DNA of 64,000 nucleotides from Oceanospirillales bacterium (GTDB lineage: Bacteria > Pseudomonadota > Gammaproteobacteria > Xanthomonadales > SZUA-36): positions 1-64,000 of the forward strand of contig QIKV01000124.1 in the NCBI GenBank assembly GCA_003233115.1, written 5' to 3'. This document shows, one piece after another, positions 47,103-57,156 of this stretch. A program made the position numbers and the translations under genes. Each line of letters starts with the position of its first letter. The stretch's first letter is position 1. The notes below the pieces were generated by a model. That model worked only from the letters and a program-made list of their open reading frames with translations. It made no database searches and was not told the origin of the DNA.

Positions 47103-47754
47103 GAAGGTTATTTTAGCGCTTCTGTTGTTGGTGGTTGGCCTGGGTTGCCAGCCTGTATTTGCTGGTGGGCCGCCTGTTTTATTGATCCTCGGTGACAGCC
47201 TCAGTGCCGGCTATGGTATGGACAGTGACAAATCCTGGGTACGGCTGCTGAAGATCCGGTTAAATAACGAAGGCCATGTTTATCGAGTCCTAAATTCCAG
47301 CATTAGCGGGGACACCACACAGGGCGGCCGCGCGCGTCTTCCCCGTCTGCTTGACCGTTACCAGCCCGGGATCGTTATCATAGAACTGGGTGCCAACGAC
47401 GGGCTCAGGGGCATTGACCCGGGCATTACGCGTGCCAATATCGCCAGTATGATCCAGCTCAGCCAGGCCAGCGGCGCGCAGGTGCTGCTGGCGGGCATCA
47501 AACTTCCACCAAATTATGGCGCAACCTATATCGAGCAATTTGAATCCATATACGTGGATCTTGCACGAGAATACGATACATTGCTTGTGCCATTCTTCAT
47601 GGCAGGGGTGGTGTTCGAACCTGGCTTGTTACAGGCAGATGGAATCCATCCCAATGAAAAAGGCCAACCGGTATTGCTTGAGAATGTCTGGCGGGTACTG
47701 GCACCCGCCATGAATACTATAAGAAAAAAGTCAAAACTGCCGAAGACTTCATAA
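47101..47754 (+). CDS. tesA: SGNH/GDSL arylesterase / thioesterase I
   Basis: LLILGDSLSAGYGM; IIELGANDGLRG; DGIHPNEKGQP; signal peptide. Confidence 0.92.
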   Translation: MKVILALLLLVVGLGCQPVFAGGPPVLLILGDSLSAGYGMDSDKSWVRLLKIRLNNEGHVYRVLNSSISGDTTQGGRARLPRLLDRYQPGIVIIELGANDGLRGIDPGITRANIASMIQLSQASGAQVLLAGIKLPPNYGATYIEQFESIYVDLAREYDTLLVPFFMAGVVFEPGLLQADGIHPNEKGQPVLLENVWRVLAPAMNTIRKKSKLPKTS

Positions 47755-47777
47755 AATACTCTGCGACCAGGAGCAAA

Positions 47778-47885
47778 ATGACGGGCAGGGAATATAAGAT
47801 CCATTGCCCGGATTCCGGCACGCTGAGTTCCAGCGACTGGCTACTTGACGAATTGGCGCGCTTTCGAAAAACTTCGGAACAGTAG
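47778..47885 (+). CDS. Candidate 35-aa small ORF
   Basis: accAGGAGcaaaATG; MTGREYKIHCPDSGTLSSSDWLLDELARFRKTSEQ*; not in the supplied ORF track (below its length cutoff). Confidence 0.4.
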   Translation: MTGREYKIHCPDSGTLSSSDWLLDELARFRKTSEQ

Positions 47886-47959
47886 AACCAGGTACTTTGT
47901 ACATGCATTTGATTGCCGGTAAATTGCCGACCTGCCTTTTGTTTGGGTTATGATTTGTG

Positions 47960-48883
47960 CAAATGCTGACTACTTTTCGCTATTTCCTGCAGGGCACGTT
48001 TGTGTTGTTGGCCGTGTCTGTCAATACCATCCTTTCAACCGTGCTTATTTTTATGCTGGCGGTCGTGAAGTTGATTGCCCCGAAGGGCCCGGCCCGGAAC
48101 GCGGTGACCCATAGTCTGTCATCAGTTGGCGAGTACTGGATTTCGTTCAACAAACTCATGGCCAGGTTTCTTTACGCTATGAAGTGGGATATCCAGATAC
48201 CGGATAATCTGAACTATGAAGGCCGCTACCTGGTTTTTTGCAACCATCAGTCGTGGGTAGACATCCTGGTATTGCAGCATTGCCTGAACCGGCGTGCACC
48301 GTTTATGCGTTTCCTGTTAAAACAGGAGTTGATCTGGGTGCCGTTCCTGGGTTTCTGCTGGTGGGCGCTGGATATGGCATTTTTGCGTCGTTACAGCAGG
48401 ACGCAGTTGCTAAAGAATCCGGAACTGCGGGGCAAGGATCTCGAAAACGCCGCCCGTGCCTGTGAGAAGCTCAAGCACATTCCGGTATCAATGATGACCT
48501 TCCCGGAAGGTACGCGCTACACTGAGGCAAAACACAAACAACAGAACTCACCATTCAGACACCTGCTCAGACCCCGTTATGGCGGCATTGGACAGGTTTT
48601 GTATTCTTTTGATGAGGCGCTCGACTATCTGATAGATGTGACCATTATTTATCCGCACGGCACACCGGGTTTGTGGCAATTCATTTCCGGTCAAGTGAAA
48701 AAAATTTCTGTCAGTGTGCGTTTGTTGCCGATTGGAGCAGAGGTGCGTGGCAAGGATTTCCGCGAAGATCCTGCAGCAAAGAAAGCATTGAAAGCCTGGC
48801 TGAATGGTCTGTGGACTGAGAAAGATCAGCATATTGCCGGGAAAACCAGGCTCATAACGAAATCAGGCGCAAGTAAATCATGA
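47960..48883 (+). CDS. Lysophosphatidic acid acyltransferase family protein (YihG-like)
   Basis: LVFCNHQSWVDILVLQ (NHxxxxD); MTFPEGTRYTEAK. Confidence 0.9.
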   Translation, partial: QMLTTFRYFLQGTFVLLAVSVNTILSTVLIFMLAVVKLIAPKGPARNAVTHSLSSVGEYWISFNKLMARFLYAMKWDIQIPDNLNYEGRYLVFCNHQSWVDILVLQHCLNRRAPFMRFLLKQELIWVPFLGFCWWALDMAFLRRYSRTQLLKNPELRGKDLENAARACEKLKHIPVSMMTFPEGTRYTEAKHKQQNSPFRHLLRPRYGGIGQVLYSFDEALDYLIDVTIIYPHGTPGLWQFISGQVKKISVSVRLLPIGAEVRGKDFREDPAAKKALKAWLNGLWTEKDQHIAGKTRLITKSGASKS

Positions 48884-49656
48884 CGAACGAACCCAACCGA
48901 AGGGAGCCTATCCCCCCACAGACGCTGATCGTACCGTGCAGGGATTTGACCACCGGCGCAGCATTTCGCTGGCTGCAATCAGGCTGGAGTGACTTCAGAA
49001 ACGCACCGGGCATCAGCCTGGTTTACGGCTTTTTCGTTTTCCTGGTGAGTGTCGCGGTAGCGTGGCTGGCGTGGTTACTGGGTGGTTTCGTATTGGTAAT
49101 AAGTGCGCTTTCCGGTTTTATTTTCGTTGCGCCGATGCTTGCGTTTGCCCTCTACTCAGTGAGTCGTCAACTCTGCGAAGGCAAGCAGCCGAACCTGGGC
49201 GATACAATCCAGGCGATCCGACGCCCTTTGGGCAATGCCATGGTTTTCACCCTGGTTTTACTGGTGGTGTTTCTGTTGTGGGCCAGGGCCGGCATGCTGG
49301 TGCAGATATTTTTTCCGTATGACCATGAAGTGGCACATACTGTGACGTTTCTTCTGATAGGCTCGGTCGTCGGCTCTGTTTTTGCCGGTATCAGTTTTGC
49401 GGCCAGCGTGTTTTCACTGCCAATGCTCGCCAATCGGGATGTGGACGTGATAACCGCCGTCATATCCAGTGTTAATGCGGTGCTGCGAAACAAGCCTGCC
49501 ATGTTGATCTGGGCACTTTTGATTTGCCTGATGACGCTGGTTGGTTTCTTGACTGCCGGCCTCGGATTGATAGTCATCATACCCTGGCTGGCCTACGCTA
49601 CCTGGCATGGTTACCGGGAAGCATTGGATGTGTCCGAATGGACAAAAGTAAATTAG
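48880..49656 (+). CDS. DUF2189-type multi-TM membrane protein
   Basis: AAFRWLQSGWSDFRNAPGISLVYG; multiple TMs; ATGA overlap with the upstream gene. Confidence 0.8.
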   Translation: MTNEPNRREPIPPQTLIVPCRDLTTGAAFRWLQSGWSDFRNAPGISLVYGFFVFLVSVAVAWLAWLLGGFVLVISALSGFIFVAPMLAFALYSVSRQLCEGKQPNLGDTIQAIRRPLGNAMVFTLVLLVVFLLWARAGMLVQIFFPYDHEVAHTVTFLLIGSVVGSVFAGISFAASVFSLPMLANRDVDVITAVISSVNAVLRNKPAMLIWALLICLMTLVGFLTAGLGLIVIIPWLAYATWHGYREALDVSEWTKVN

Positions 49657-49716
49657 CCCGTTTTGTACGGATGTCCGGGATGCCGAAGCAAGCGGCAATA
49701 TACGGAGCCATTTAAA

Positions 49717-49740
49717 ACAGGCGGCCCGCAGGCCGCCTGT
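49717..49740. terminator. Hairpin acaggcggcc-cgca-ggccgcctgt, possible terminator
   Basis: 10-bp perfect arms between convergent genes; T-run visible on the minus strand. Confidence 0.6.
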
Positions 49741-49906
49741 CTGAAGCCTCATACGCAATTATACCTGCGCCACAGAAGAAGGGGGGGACTGTGTTGAGGC
49801 TACGGTACAAGCATAAGATGAAAATATTTTTTTTCAAGGAATTTTTTACTTAATTTAGAAATTCCTTAATTTGTATACCATAAGCACATCTATTTCTTGT
49901 CTTTTT

Positions 49907-50947
49907 CTACTTATCACCCTGCGGGCGGACTACGCCAAGGCGCTTGTGCATGATGGGGCTGGTGGTGGTGTACTGCAGGAACACCCGTTTGTCCGGATCA
50001 AGGTATTTCTGCACACCGAATGCAGCCAGTGCTGCCTCGTGGAAGCCGCTTAAAATAAGCTTTTTCTTACCCGGGTAGGTATTGATATCGCCCACTGCAA
50101 AGATGCCGGGTTCGCTGGTCTGAAATTGCTCTGTATCGACGCTGATTTGGCGCTTTTCAATATCGAGTCCCCACTCGGCCAACGGCCCGAGGTTTGGGGA
50201 CAGGCCCCAGAACACGTAGGTGTCATCACTTTCAATTTCATGGGTGTTGCCATCGGCATCCGCTACGCACAGGCCGCGATATTTGCCATTCGCGGATAAT
50301 ACCTCCCTGACCATGCCATGAAATTCGCGCACCAATCCCTTTTTTACAAGTGCCTTCATTTTTTTGACCGAGGCAGGCTGGGCACGATATTCAACCCGAC
50401 GGTGGATCAACGTCAGGCTGTTAACTTTATCGTGCAGTTCCAGTGTCCAGTCCAGTGCGGAGTCGCCGCCACCGAGGATAATAATATCCTTTTGCAAAAG
50501 TTCTTCGGCTTCGGTGATACGGTAGTGGATGTTCCTGTTGTTAAAATCCGCTGCCCCCGGTGCACGCACCTTGCGTGGTTCGAAAGCCCCCAATCCTGCC
50601 GCGATGATAACGGTGGCCGTATCAAATTCTGTACCGGTTGATGTTACCAGCGCAAAGCGGCCATCGTCTTTGCGTTGTAATTCTGTAACCGCCTGGCCAA
50701 GGTGGAACTGTGGCTCGAATGGTGCAATTTGTTCCATCAGGCGGTCAACAAGTTCCTGGGCACCAATCACCGGGTAGGCCGGGATGTCGTAAATTGGCTT
50801 CTCCGGATACAACTCACCGCATTGGCCGCCGATTTTCTGCAGTGAATCCACGACATGTGCATGGATGTCCAGTAAACCCAATTCGAATACCTGAAATAAT
50901 CCGGCAGGGCCGGCGCCGATTATGACTACATCTGTGGTAATGGGCAT
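49907..50947 (-). CDS. Ferredoxin/flavodoxin--NADP reductase, thioredoxin-reductase-like (FNR type 2)
   Basis: VVIIGAGPAGLFQVFELGLL; GGQCGELYPEKPIYDIPAYP; IILGGGDSALDW; GIFAVGDINTYPGKKKLILSGFHEAALAAF. Confidence 0.93.
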   Translation of the reverse strand: MPITTDVVIIGAGPAGLFQVFELGLLDIHAHVVDSLQKIGGQCGELYPEKPIYDIPAYPVIGAQELVDRLMEQIAPFEPQFHLGQAVTELQRKDDGRFALVTSTGTEFDTATVIIAAGLGAFEPRKVRAPGAADFNNRNIHYRITEAEELLQKDIIILGGGDSALDWTLELHDKVNSLTLIHRRVEYRAQPASVKKMKALVKKGLVREFHGMVREVLSANGKYRGLCVADADGNTHEIESDDTYVFWGLSPNLGPLAEWGLDIEKRQISVDTEQFQTSEPGIFAVGDINTYPGKKKLILSGFHEAALAAFGVQKYLDPDKRVFLQYTTTSPIMHKRLGVVRPQGDK

Positions 50948-51072
50948 GGGGTCTCCGACAATGTTAGTTAAGCGGGGTAAACCCACGCATTGCAGAAGTA
51001 TGCAGGAGGAGTGTATAAAATCAAGCTGGAAGGCTATGGGATTTGAATTTTTTTGGGAAAGGCAACGGTGAA

Positions 51073-51750
51073 ATGAGAACCATAAAATTACAGGAATCAT
51101 GGCTCAGCCGACTACAAGACCAGTTCGACCAGCAATACATGCTCAAGCTGCGTGAGTTCCTGCTGACCAGAAAACAACACCGGGCAGTCATTTATCCACC
51201 CGGCCCACAAATATTCAATGCACTGAATTCAACCCCGTTTGAACAGGTCCGGGTTGTGATTCTTGGCCAGGATCCGTATCACGGGCCGGGCCAGGCACAT
51301 GGGCTGTGTTTTTCTGTATTGCCCGGCGTAAGGATTCCGCCGTCACTGGCCAATATTTACCGGGAGATTCAATCCGACCTGGGGATCGTGCCACCCAGCC
51401 ACGGCAACCTGCAATCATGGGCGGACCAGGGCGTGCTGTTGCTCAACGCGGTGTTGACCGTTGAGCGTGGCCAGGCCGGCTCACATCAGGGTAAAGGCTG
51501 GGAGGTGTTCACCGATGCGGTTGTGCAGTCGCTGACTGACGGGCGGGAAGGTCTGGTGTTCATGCTGTGGGGCAGCTATGCGCAAAAGAAGGGAGCGGTC
51601 ATTGACCGCAGAAAACACCTGGTACTGAAAGCACCGCATCCATCGCCACTATCAGCGCACCGGGGTTTTTTTGGTTGCAAGCACTTTTCCAGGGCCAATG
51701 AATACCTGCGCCAGCATCAGCATGCGCCAATCGACTGGTCACTACACTAG
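51073..51750 (+). CDS. ung: Uracil-DNA glycosylase family 1
   Basis: [65 protein letters not shown]. Confidence 0.97.
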   Translation: MRTIKLQESWLSRLQDQFDQQYMLKLREFLLTRKQHRAVIYPPGPQIFNALNSTPFEQVRVVILGQDPYHGPGQAHGLCFSVLPGVRIPPSLANIYREIQSDLGIVPPSHGNLQSWADQGVLLLNAVLTVERGQAGSHQGKGWEVFTDAVVQSLTDGREGLVFMLWGSYAQKKGAVIDRRKHLVLKAPHPSPLSAHRGFFGCKHFSRANEYLRQHQHAPIDWSLH

Positions 51751-51783
51751 TGGTCCATCAATACAACCTTGTTGGACCACTAG
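51747..51783. repeat. CTAG-bounded hairpin between convergent stops of ung and the MAPEG gene
   Basis: ctagtggtcca-(15 nt)-tggaccactag. Confidence 0.75.
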
Positions 51784-52205
51784 GACTGGATAATGATCCA
51801 GCCAAGCCTCGCCCAGAGAGCGAACAGCACCACACTGCTGAACACGAACACTGAAAACCGGTGCAGTACGTGGTTGTAGGTAATATGGATAAAGCTGTGT
51901 ATGTAACGTAAGCCCACATAGGTCCAGGCCAACGCTACGATGAACCAGTCCTGAACAAGCAGTGACAGCGCGAGCAGGATGGCGATATAAAACAGAAGCG
52001 GGGTTTCAAACTGATTTTGGTAGTTATCCGAGGCAGCTTCAGCGTCCTTGAGAACCTCACGTGCATGGCTACGCAGATCAGTTTTTTGTGGATCGATCTT
52101 TTTTTTCTTGATCTCGTTGACGCGTTTCTGTTCCAGTATGTACAACACAATAAAGGTCAGTAACACCTGTGCCAGCAGTGGTAACAGCAAGGGCTTGAAG
52201 TACAT
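51780..52205 (-). CDS. MAPEG family membrane protein
   Basis: 141 aa, four TM segments; YQNQFETPLLFYIAILLAL; RYIHSFIHITYNHVLHRFSVF. Confidence 0.88.
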   Translation of the reverse strand: MYFKPLLLPLLAQVLLTFIVLYILEQKRVNEIKKKKIDPQKTDLRSHAREVLKDAEAASDNYQNQFETPLLFYIAILLALSLLVQDWFIVALAWTYVGLRYIHSFIHITYNHVLHRFSVFVFSSVVLFALWARLGWIIIQS

Positions 52206-52264
52206 TATTATCTCCGGTGTCTGCGGGTGGAAGCGGTTATTTTAGCAGACGTTGGTAACTGTGC

Positions 52265-52762
52265 TCAGTGACCAGTGCTTTCTGCCAGACGTTGCAGTGC
52301 CGCGCCGTCAAGCCGGAATTGCGTCCAGTCAGTTAACCCGCGTGCACCTAATTGCTGATAAAACTTGATGGCCGCTTCATTCCAGTCCAGGACCGACCAG
52401 TCCAACCGCCCCACGCTGCGCTCAACGGCTACCGCGGCAAGGAACGCCAGCAACGTCCTGCCAATACCCAGACCACGAAAATCCGGCAGGACAAACAGGT
52501 CCTCAAGGTAGATACCCGGCCGTGCGAGAAAAGTGGAGTAACTGGTGAAGAACAATGCGAAGCCAGCCGGCTTGCCGGCCAATTCGGCGATCAGAACTTC
52601 TGCCGAGGGCTGCTCCCCAAACAATGTGCGGCGCAGGTCCTGTTCGCTGGCAATCACCTCATGGGCAAGCTCTTCGTATTCGGCCAGTCCACGAATAAAG
52701 GACAGGATCAGCGCTGCATCGTTCTCCCTGGCGGGCCGGATGGTAATTGCATCATGAGGCAT
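52265..52762 (-). CDS. GNAT family N-acetyltransferase
   Basis: IRPARENDAALILSFIRGLAEYE; YLEDLFVLPDFRGLGIGRTLLAFLA. Confidence 0.92.
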   Translation of the reverse strand: MPHDAITIRPARENDAALILSFIRGLAEYEELAHEVIASEQDLRRTLFGEQPSAEVLIAELAGKPAGFALFFTSYSTFLARPGIYLEDLFVLPDFRGLGIGRTLLAFLAAVAVERSVGRLDWSVLDWNEAAIKFYQQLGARGLTDWTQFRLDGAALQRLAESTGH

Positions 52763-52919
52763 TCCCGTACTCCTTCATTGTGCCGTGCGTATGAAAGGGT
52801 GCCTGTTTGTTGGGCTGGAAGCAATCGTGAAATGAAAAAGAGGCGGCCTGGAGCAAATACTTCGGGCTGTGAAAATATCCACGCCGGACCGCCACTGGCA
52901 AATCAGACAGGCTCGCTGG

Positions 52920-53141
52920 CTACCAATCGTATCTCCCGCCGCGTAGCGGCGGCGTATAGATTGCGGCGTCGATAATGGACCACAGGTGGATAACCCATCC
53001 CAGCAATATAATCCAAAGCACAATCGAAGCAATGAACATGAAGCCTGCCAGCAACCAACGACCCTGCAATAACTGGCCCAGACCGGGAATGAAGAAACTG
53101 CTCAGAGCTGCAATAACATTACCTGCTGAACCACGACCCAT
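52920..53141 (-). CDS. Small TM protein (73 aa)
   Basis: FFIPGLGQLLQGRWLLAGFMFIASIVLWIILLGWVIHLWSIIDAAIYTPP, typical small TM family layout. Confidence 0.7.
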   Translation of the reverse strand: MGRGSAGNVIAALSSFFIPGLGQLLQGRWLLAGFMFIASIVLWIILLGWVIHLWSIIDAAIYTPPLRGGRYDW

Positions 53142-53412
53142 AATTTATCTCCCGTTGTATCCTGCTCAAGGGCTATATACCCAGGGGTTATATACCTCAT
53201 AGTTATGCAGGATTCATGCCACTGCGGAGAACAGGGCCTGTTTGTCAGGAACCCAATGGATTTACAGTGATGGCCTTGTTCGCCGGGGAGTGATGGCTGG
53301 TGAAATAGACCAATTATTTGCGAAAACACTCAGCCAAACAGACTGCGGTTCAACCTTTGCCGGCGTATAATATTCGGCATCTTTAAAAGACCATAAACAA
53401 GGAACAGGACCC

Positions 53413-54657
53413 ATGAGCTATCAGCACATAAAAATGCCCGCAAGCGGCGACAAGATTATCATTGAAAACAATAAACTGGTGGTGACGGACAATCCCATTC
53501 TCGGTTTCGTGGAAGGTGATGGTATCGGCCCGGATATTACCCGGGCGGCTATGCGGGTCTGGAATGCCGCGGTGGAAAAGGCTTACGGGGGCCAGCGCAG
53601 GGTTCACTGGGCTGAGTTGTATCTCGGTGAGAAGGCCGCGGGCATCTACGATGGGGATTACTTTCCCGCTGAAACACTGGCGGCCGTCAAAGAGTTGATT
53701 GTTTCCATCAAGGGTCCGCTGACGACACCTATTGGCGGCGGTTTCCGTTCGCTGAATGTGTCGCTGCGTCAGGATCTTGATTTGTATGCCTGTGTGCGTC
53801 CGGTTGATTATTTTGAAGGCGTTCCATCGCCGATGAAGCACCCCGAAGACATGCACGCCATTTTGTTCAGGGAAAACACCGAGGACGTGTACGCTGGTAT
53901 CGAATATGAGTCCGGTACACCTGCGAATGAAAAGCTGGCAAAGTTTCTGCGCGAGGAAATGGGCGCAGATTTCTTTGAGGGGGCCGGCATAGGCATCAAG
54001 CCGATCTCTGCTTTCGGTTCGAAACGACTGGTTCGTAAAGCTATTCAGTACGCCATTGACAACAACAAAGACAGTGTCACGCTGGTGCACAAGGGTAATA
54101 TCCAGAAATTCACCGAGGGCGCTTTCCGTAAGTGGGGTTACGAACTGGCTGCTGAAGAGTTCGGTGAAGAAACCATCACCGAGGCGGAGTTGTGGGATAA
54201 GTACGATGGCAAGCAACCGGCGGGCAAAATCGTCATCAAGGACCGCATCGCCGATATCATGTTCCAGTTGATGCAACTGCGACCGGCCGAATTTAGTGTC
54301 ATCGCCACGACCAATCTGAACGGTGATTACCTGTCGGATGCGATGGCCGCCGAAGTCGGTGGCATGGGTATCGCTCCGGGTGCCAATATCGCAGATCACA
54401 TCGCGGTGTTTGAAGCCACCCACGGAACGGCACCCAAGTACGCCAATCTCGATAAGGTCAACCCCAGTTCGTTGATGTTCTCCGGCTCGATGATGTTCGA
54501 TTACATTGGCTGGAAGGAAGTATCTGCCCTGATCGCAGGTGCGTTCGGTAAGACCATTCAGCAAAAAGTTGTAACGTATGATTTCGCCCGCCAGATGGAA
54601 GGGGCTACAGAAGTTTCAACTTCCGGTTTCGCCGACGCGCTGATTGCCAACCTGTAA
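53413..54657 (+). CDS. icd: NADP-dependent isocitrate dehydrogenase
   Basis: [75 protein letters not shown]. Confidence 0.97.
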   Translation: MSYQHIKMPASGDKIIIENNKLVVTDNPILGFVEGDGIGPDITRAAMRVWNAAVEKAYGGQRRVHWAELYLGEKAAGIYDGDYFPAETLAAVKELIVSIKGPLTTPIGGGFRSLNVSLRQDLDLYACVRPVDYFEGVPSPMKHPEDMHAILFRENTEDVYAGIEYESGTPANEKLAKFLREEMGADFFEGAGIGIKPISAFGSKRLVRKAIQYAIDNNKDSVTLVHKGNIQKFTEGAFRKWGYELAAEEFGEETITEAELWDKYDGKQPAGKIVIKDRIADIMFQLMQLRPAEFSVIATTNLNGDYLSDAMAAEVGGMGIAPGANIADHIAVFEATHGTAPKYANLDKVNPSSLMFSGSMMFDYIGWKEVSALIAGAFGKTIQQKVVTYDFARQMEGATEVSTSGFADALIANL

Positions 54658-54692
54658 CCAGGTTTGGCCAGGACAGGTTTGCCAAGCGCGTT

Positions 54693-55493
54693 GTGATTGC
54701 TTTTTTCAGCCACACGGCCCATTGCCTGGAACTGTCATCGGCAGAAGAGAAATGCAAGGCGGCTGGTGAATTGTGGGAGGCTGTTCAAAGCGGTGATTTC
54801 GAGTTCGACCCGCATTGGCCGGTCGTGCCGATGGGCACGGCGGGGCGCCCAGATCGCCCGCAACTCGTCCAGCCTTCAGAGGTGCCACGCCGGCGCCTGG
54901 GCAGCGAGCAGGGCCGCGCCGCGTTGCTGCATGCGATAGCACATATTGAGTTCAATGCGATAAATCTCGCACTGGATGCCGCGTACCGATTCAGGGATAT
55001 GCCACATCAGTACTACCTGGATTGGGTTTCTGTGGCCGCTGACGAAGCCCGGCACTTTACCATGTTGTCTGGACGCCTGCAGTCGCTGGGCTACAGCTAT
55101 GGGGATTTTCCTGCCCATAATGGGCTGTGGGAAATGGCCCAGCGCACGGCGGACGACTGCATGAAACGCATGGCGCTGGTGCCGAGGGTGCTGGAGGCCA
55201 GGGGACTGGATGTCACACCGGCCATGATCAAACGTTTAACGGCGGTTGGGGATCGTGAAACCGCCCGGTTGTTGGCGGTCATTCTTGATGAGGAAGTCCG
55301 CCATGTCCAGATTGGCAGCCACTGGTTTCACCTGTGTTGCGATCAACGCGGACTTGAGCCGGAGGCCACTTTCCTGCGCCTGGTAGCAGCGTATTTTAGC
55401 GGTCCCCTGCGCGGTCCGTTTAACATGCCTGCACGGATGCAGGCCGGCTTCACGCAGCGCGAGATGGATGCTTTGATGAATATGAGTGTGTAA
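54693..55493 (+). CDS. DUF455 ferritin-like domain protein
   Basis: HAIAHIEFNAINLALDAAYRF; VAADEARHFTMLSGRL; ILDEEVRHVQIGSHWF di-iron-type ExxH motifs. Confidence 0.88.
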   Translation: MIAFFSHTAHCLELSSAEEKCKAAGELWEAVQSGDFEFDPHWPVVPMGTAGRPDRPQLVQPSEVPRRRLGSEQGRAALLHAIAHIEFNAINLALDAAYRFRDMPHQYYLDWVSVAADEARHFTMLSGRLQSLGYSYGDFPAHNGLWEMAQRTADDCMKRMALVPRVLEARGLDVTPAMIKRLTAVGDRETARLLAVILDEEVRHVQIGSHWFHLCCDQRGLEPEATFLRLVAAYFSGPLRGPFNMPARMQAGFTQREMDALMNMSV

Positions 55494-55570
55494 CAGGCAG
55501 CGCTGCTATCGGGAGCCGTGTGGAACTTCAATTCTAATGGGCTGGCGCGCCGTCCTGCCCGTCATTGGTA

Positions 55571-56299
55571 TCAATCAAATTGTCGGGGCGAGACTCGCAA
55601 TACACTGGATTGTGTGTACCAGTCGCCCAGCACAATGCGTTGGGCCGGTTTACCGTTCGCTTGCAGAGCATGGCTGGCCGGGCGGTGGGTATGGCCGTGA
55701 ATCATCTTTTGTACACCGTGACGTGCAAATGCCGCGCCAACTTCCGTTGTATTGACATCCATGATTTCCATGCCGATATTGCCTTTGTGTGAGGCGCTGG
55801 CGTCGCGGGCCTGCATCGCGACCTGCAGCCGTTCTGACGGGGACTTATTAAGAAAGTCATCCTGCCAGGCCGGATCCCGCACCAGGGTGCGGAATTGCTG
55901 GTACGGGATATCATCTGTACACAGGCTGTCCCCGTGCATCAGTAAAACCGGCTCGCCGTACAGGTCTGCCACGTGCTCTTCCAGCAGTAAAATCATGCCG
56001 GCCTGTTTTGCGTAGTTCTTACGTAGCAGGAAATCACGGTTACCGTGCAAGAAGTAGCAGGGGACACCCCTATCCGTCAGTGATGCCAGTGCGGTAGCTA
56101 CCTGTACTGCGCATTTGGATGGCACATCATCACCCAGCCAGTACTCAAACAGGTCGCCCAGGATATAGAGGGCATCGGCGTTGCCGGTCTCGTGCTGCAG
56201 AAACCGCAGAAACAGGGCGGTGGTCTCCGGCCTGCGGTCATCAAGGTGCAGATCGGATATGAACAGTGTGGTCATGTGAACTGGAACAGGGTCAGTCAA
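55571..56299 (-). CDS. lpxH: UDP-2,3-diacylglucosamine diphosphatase LpxH
   Basis: TLFISDLHLDDRRPETT; YILGDLFEYWLGDD; FLHGNRDFLL; MHGDSLCTDD; IHGHTHRPA. Confidence 0.96.
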   Translation of the reverse strand: MTDPVPVHMTTLFISDLHLDDRRPETTALFLRFLQHETGNADALYILGDLFEYWLGDDVPSKCAVQVATALASLTDRGVPCYFLHGNRDFLLRKNYAKQAGMILLLEEHVADLYGEPVLLMHGDSLCTDDIPYQQFRTLVRDPAWQDDFLNKSPSERLQVAMQARDASASHKGNIGMEIMDVNTTEVGAAFARHGVQKMIHGHTHRPASHALQANGKPAQRIVLGDWYTQSSVLRVSPRQFD

Positions 56300-56891
56300 C
56301 CTCGATGGATTTAATCAACACCACTTCGGTCGGAACATCGTTCTTGCCGGTCGGCACGAAGCGAATGTCATCGACCACGTCCATGCCGTCAATGACCCGG
56401 CCAAAAACGGTATAGCCCCACTCGCGGGAATTGGCCTTGCCCTTGTGGTCAAGCGCGCCGTTGAGTTCAACATTGATAAAAAACTGTGAGGTTGCAGAGT
56501 TAACGTCATTGGTGCGTGCCATGGCGACAGTGCCGCGGGTGTTTTTCAAACCGTTGTCTGCCTCGTTGGGGATCGGGTCACGGGTTGGCTTTTTCTTCAT
56601 ATCAGGCGTCATTCCGCCGCCCTGGATCATGAAGTAGCTGATGACGCGATGAAATATTGTACCGCTATAAAAACCGTCGTTGACGTATTGCAGGAAATTC
56701 TCGACAGTTTTAGGCGCCGCTTGCGGGAACAGTTCCAAGCGGATGTCGCCACGGTTGGTATGGATCGTAACCTGCGGGTTTTTCGCTCCTGATGGTGTGT
56801 CGGTTTGTGCGTCTGTTTGTACGTCAGTCTGTGCGTGAGCAGCAGGCAGGCTAATCATCAGTACAGCAAAAAAAGAAAGCAGCCACTTCAT
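56292..56891 (-). CDS. Cyclophilin-type peptidyl-prolyl isomerase, periplasmic
   Basis: Signal peptide; NFLQYVNDGFYSGTIFHRVISYFMIQGGG; VFGRVIDGMDVVDDI. Confidence 0.95.
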   Translation of the reverse strand: MKWLLSFFAVLMISLPAAHAQTDVQTDAQTDTPSGAKNPQVTIHTNRGDIRLELFPQAAPKTVENFLQYVNDGFYSGTIFHRVISYFMIQGGGMTPDMKKKPTRDPIPNEADNGLKNTRGTVAMARTNDVNSATSQFFINVELNGALDHKGKANSREWGYTVFGRVIDGMDVVDDIRFVPTGKNDVPTEVVLIKSIEVD

Positions 56892-57156
56892 GGTGTGATT
56901 CTCCAATTTAAGGATTCAGGTTGCCAATGATACTGGGGTGTTGGACAAGCATAAAGGGTTGATAATTCCCTGCCATTTCGGCGGCTGGATTCTCGCTCCT
57001 CAAAGGTGCCGCCAGAGCCCCACTTCACAGCCGCTTTATGGTAGAATATCCTGCTTGCACATAGAACAAAGACAATCATTTCCAAATCACCTTAGTGCGA
57101 CTTTTAAATCGCTATATATCAATCAGATATAACATATTTCGGAGAATATACATTTA

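Noticed and set aside
53383-54564. 393-aa minus-strand ORF antisense to icd
   Set aside because: Opposes a highly confident icd gene; product has no recognisable motifs. Most likely a codon-bias shadow ORF.
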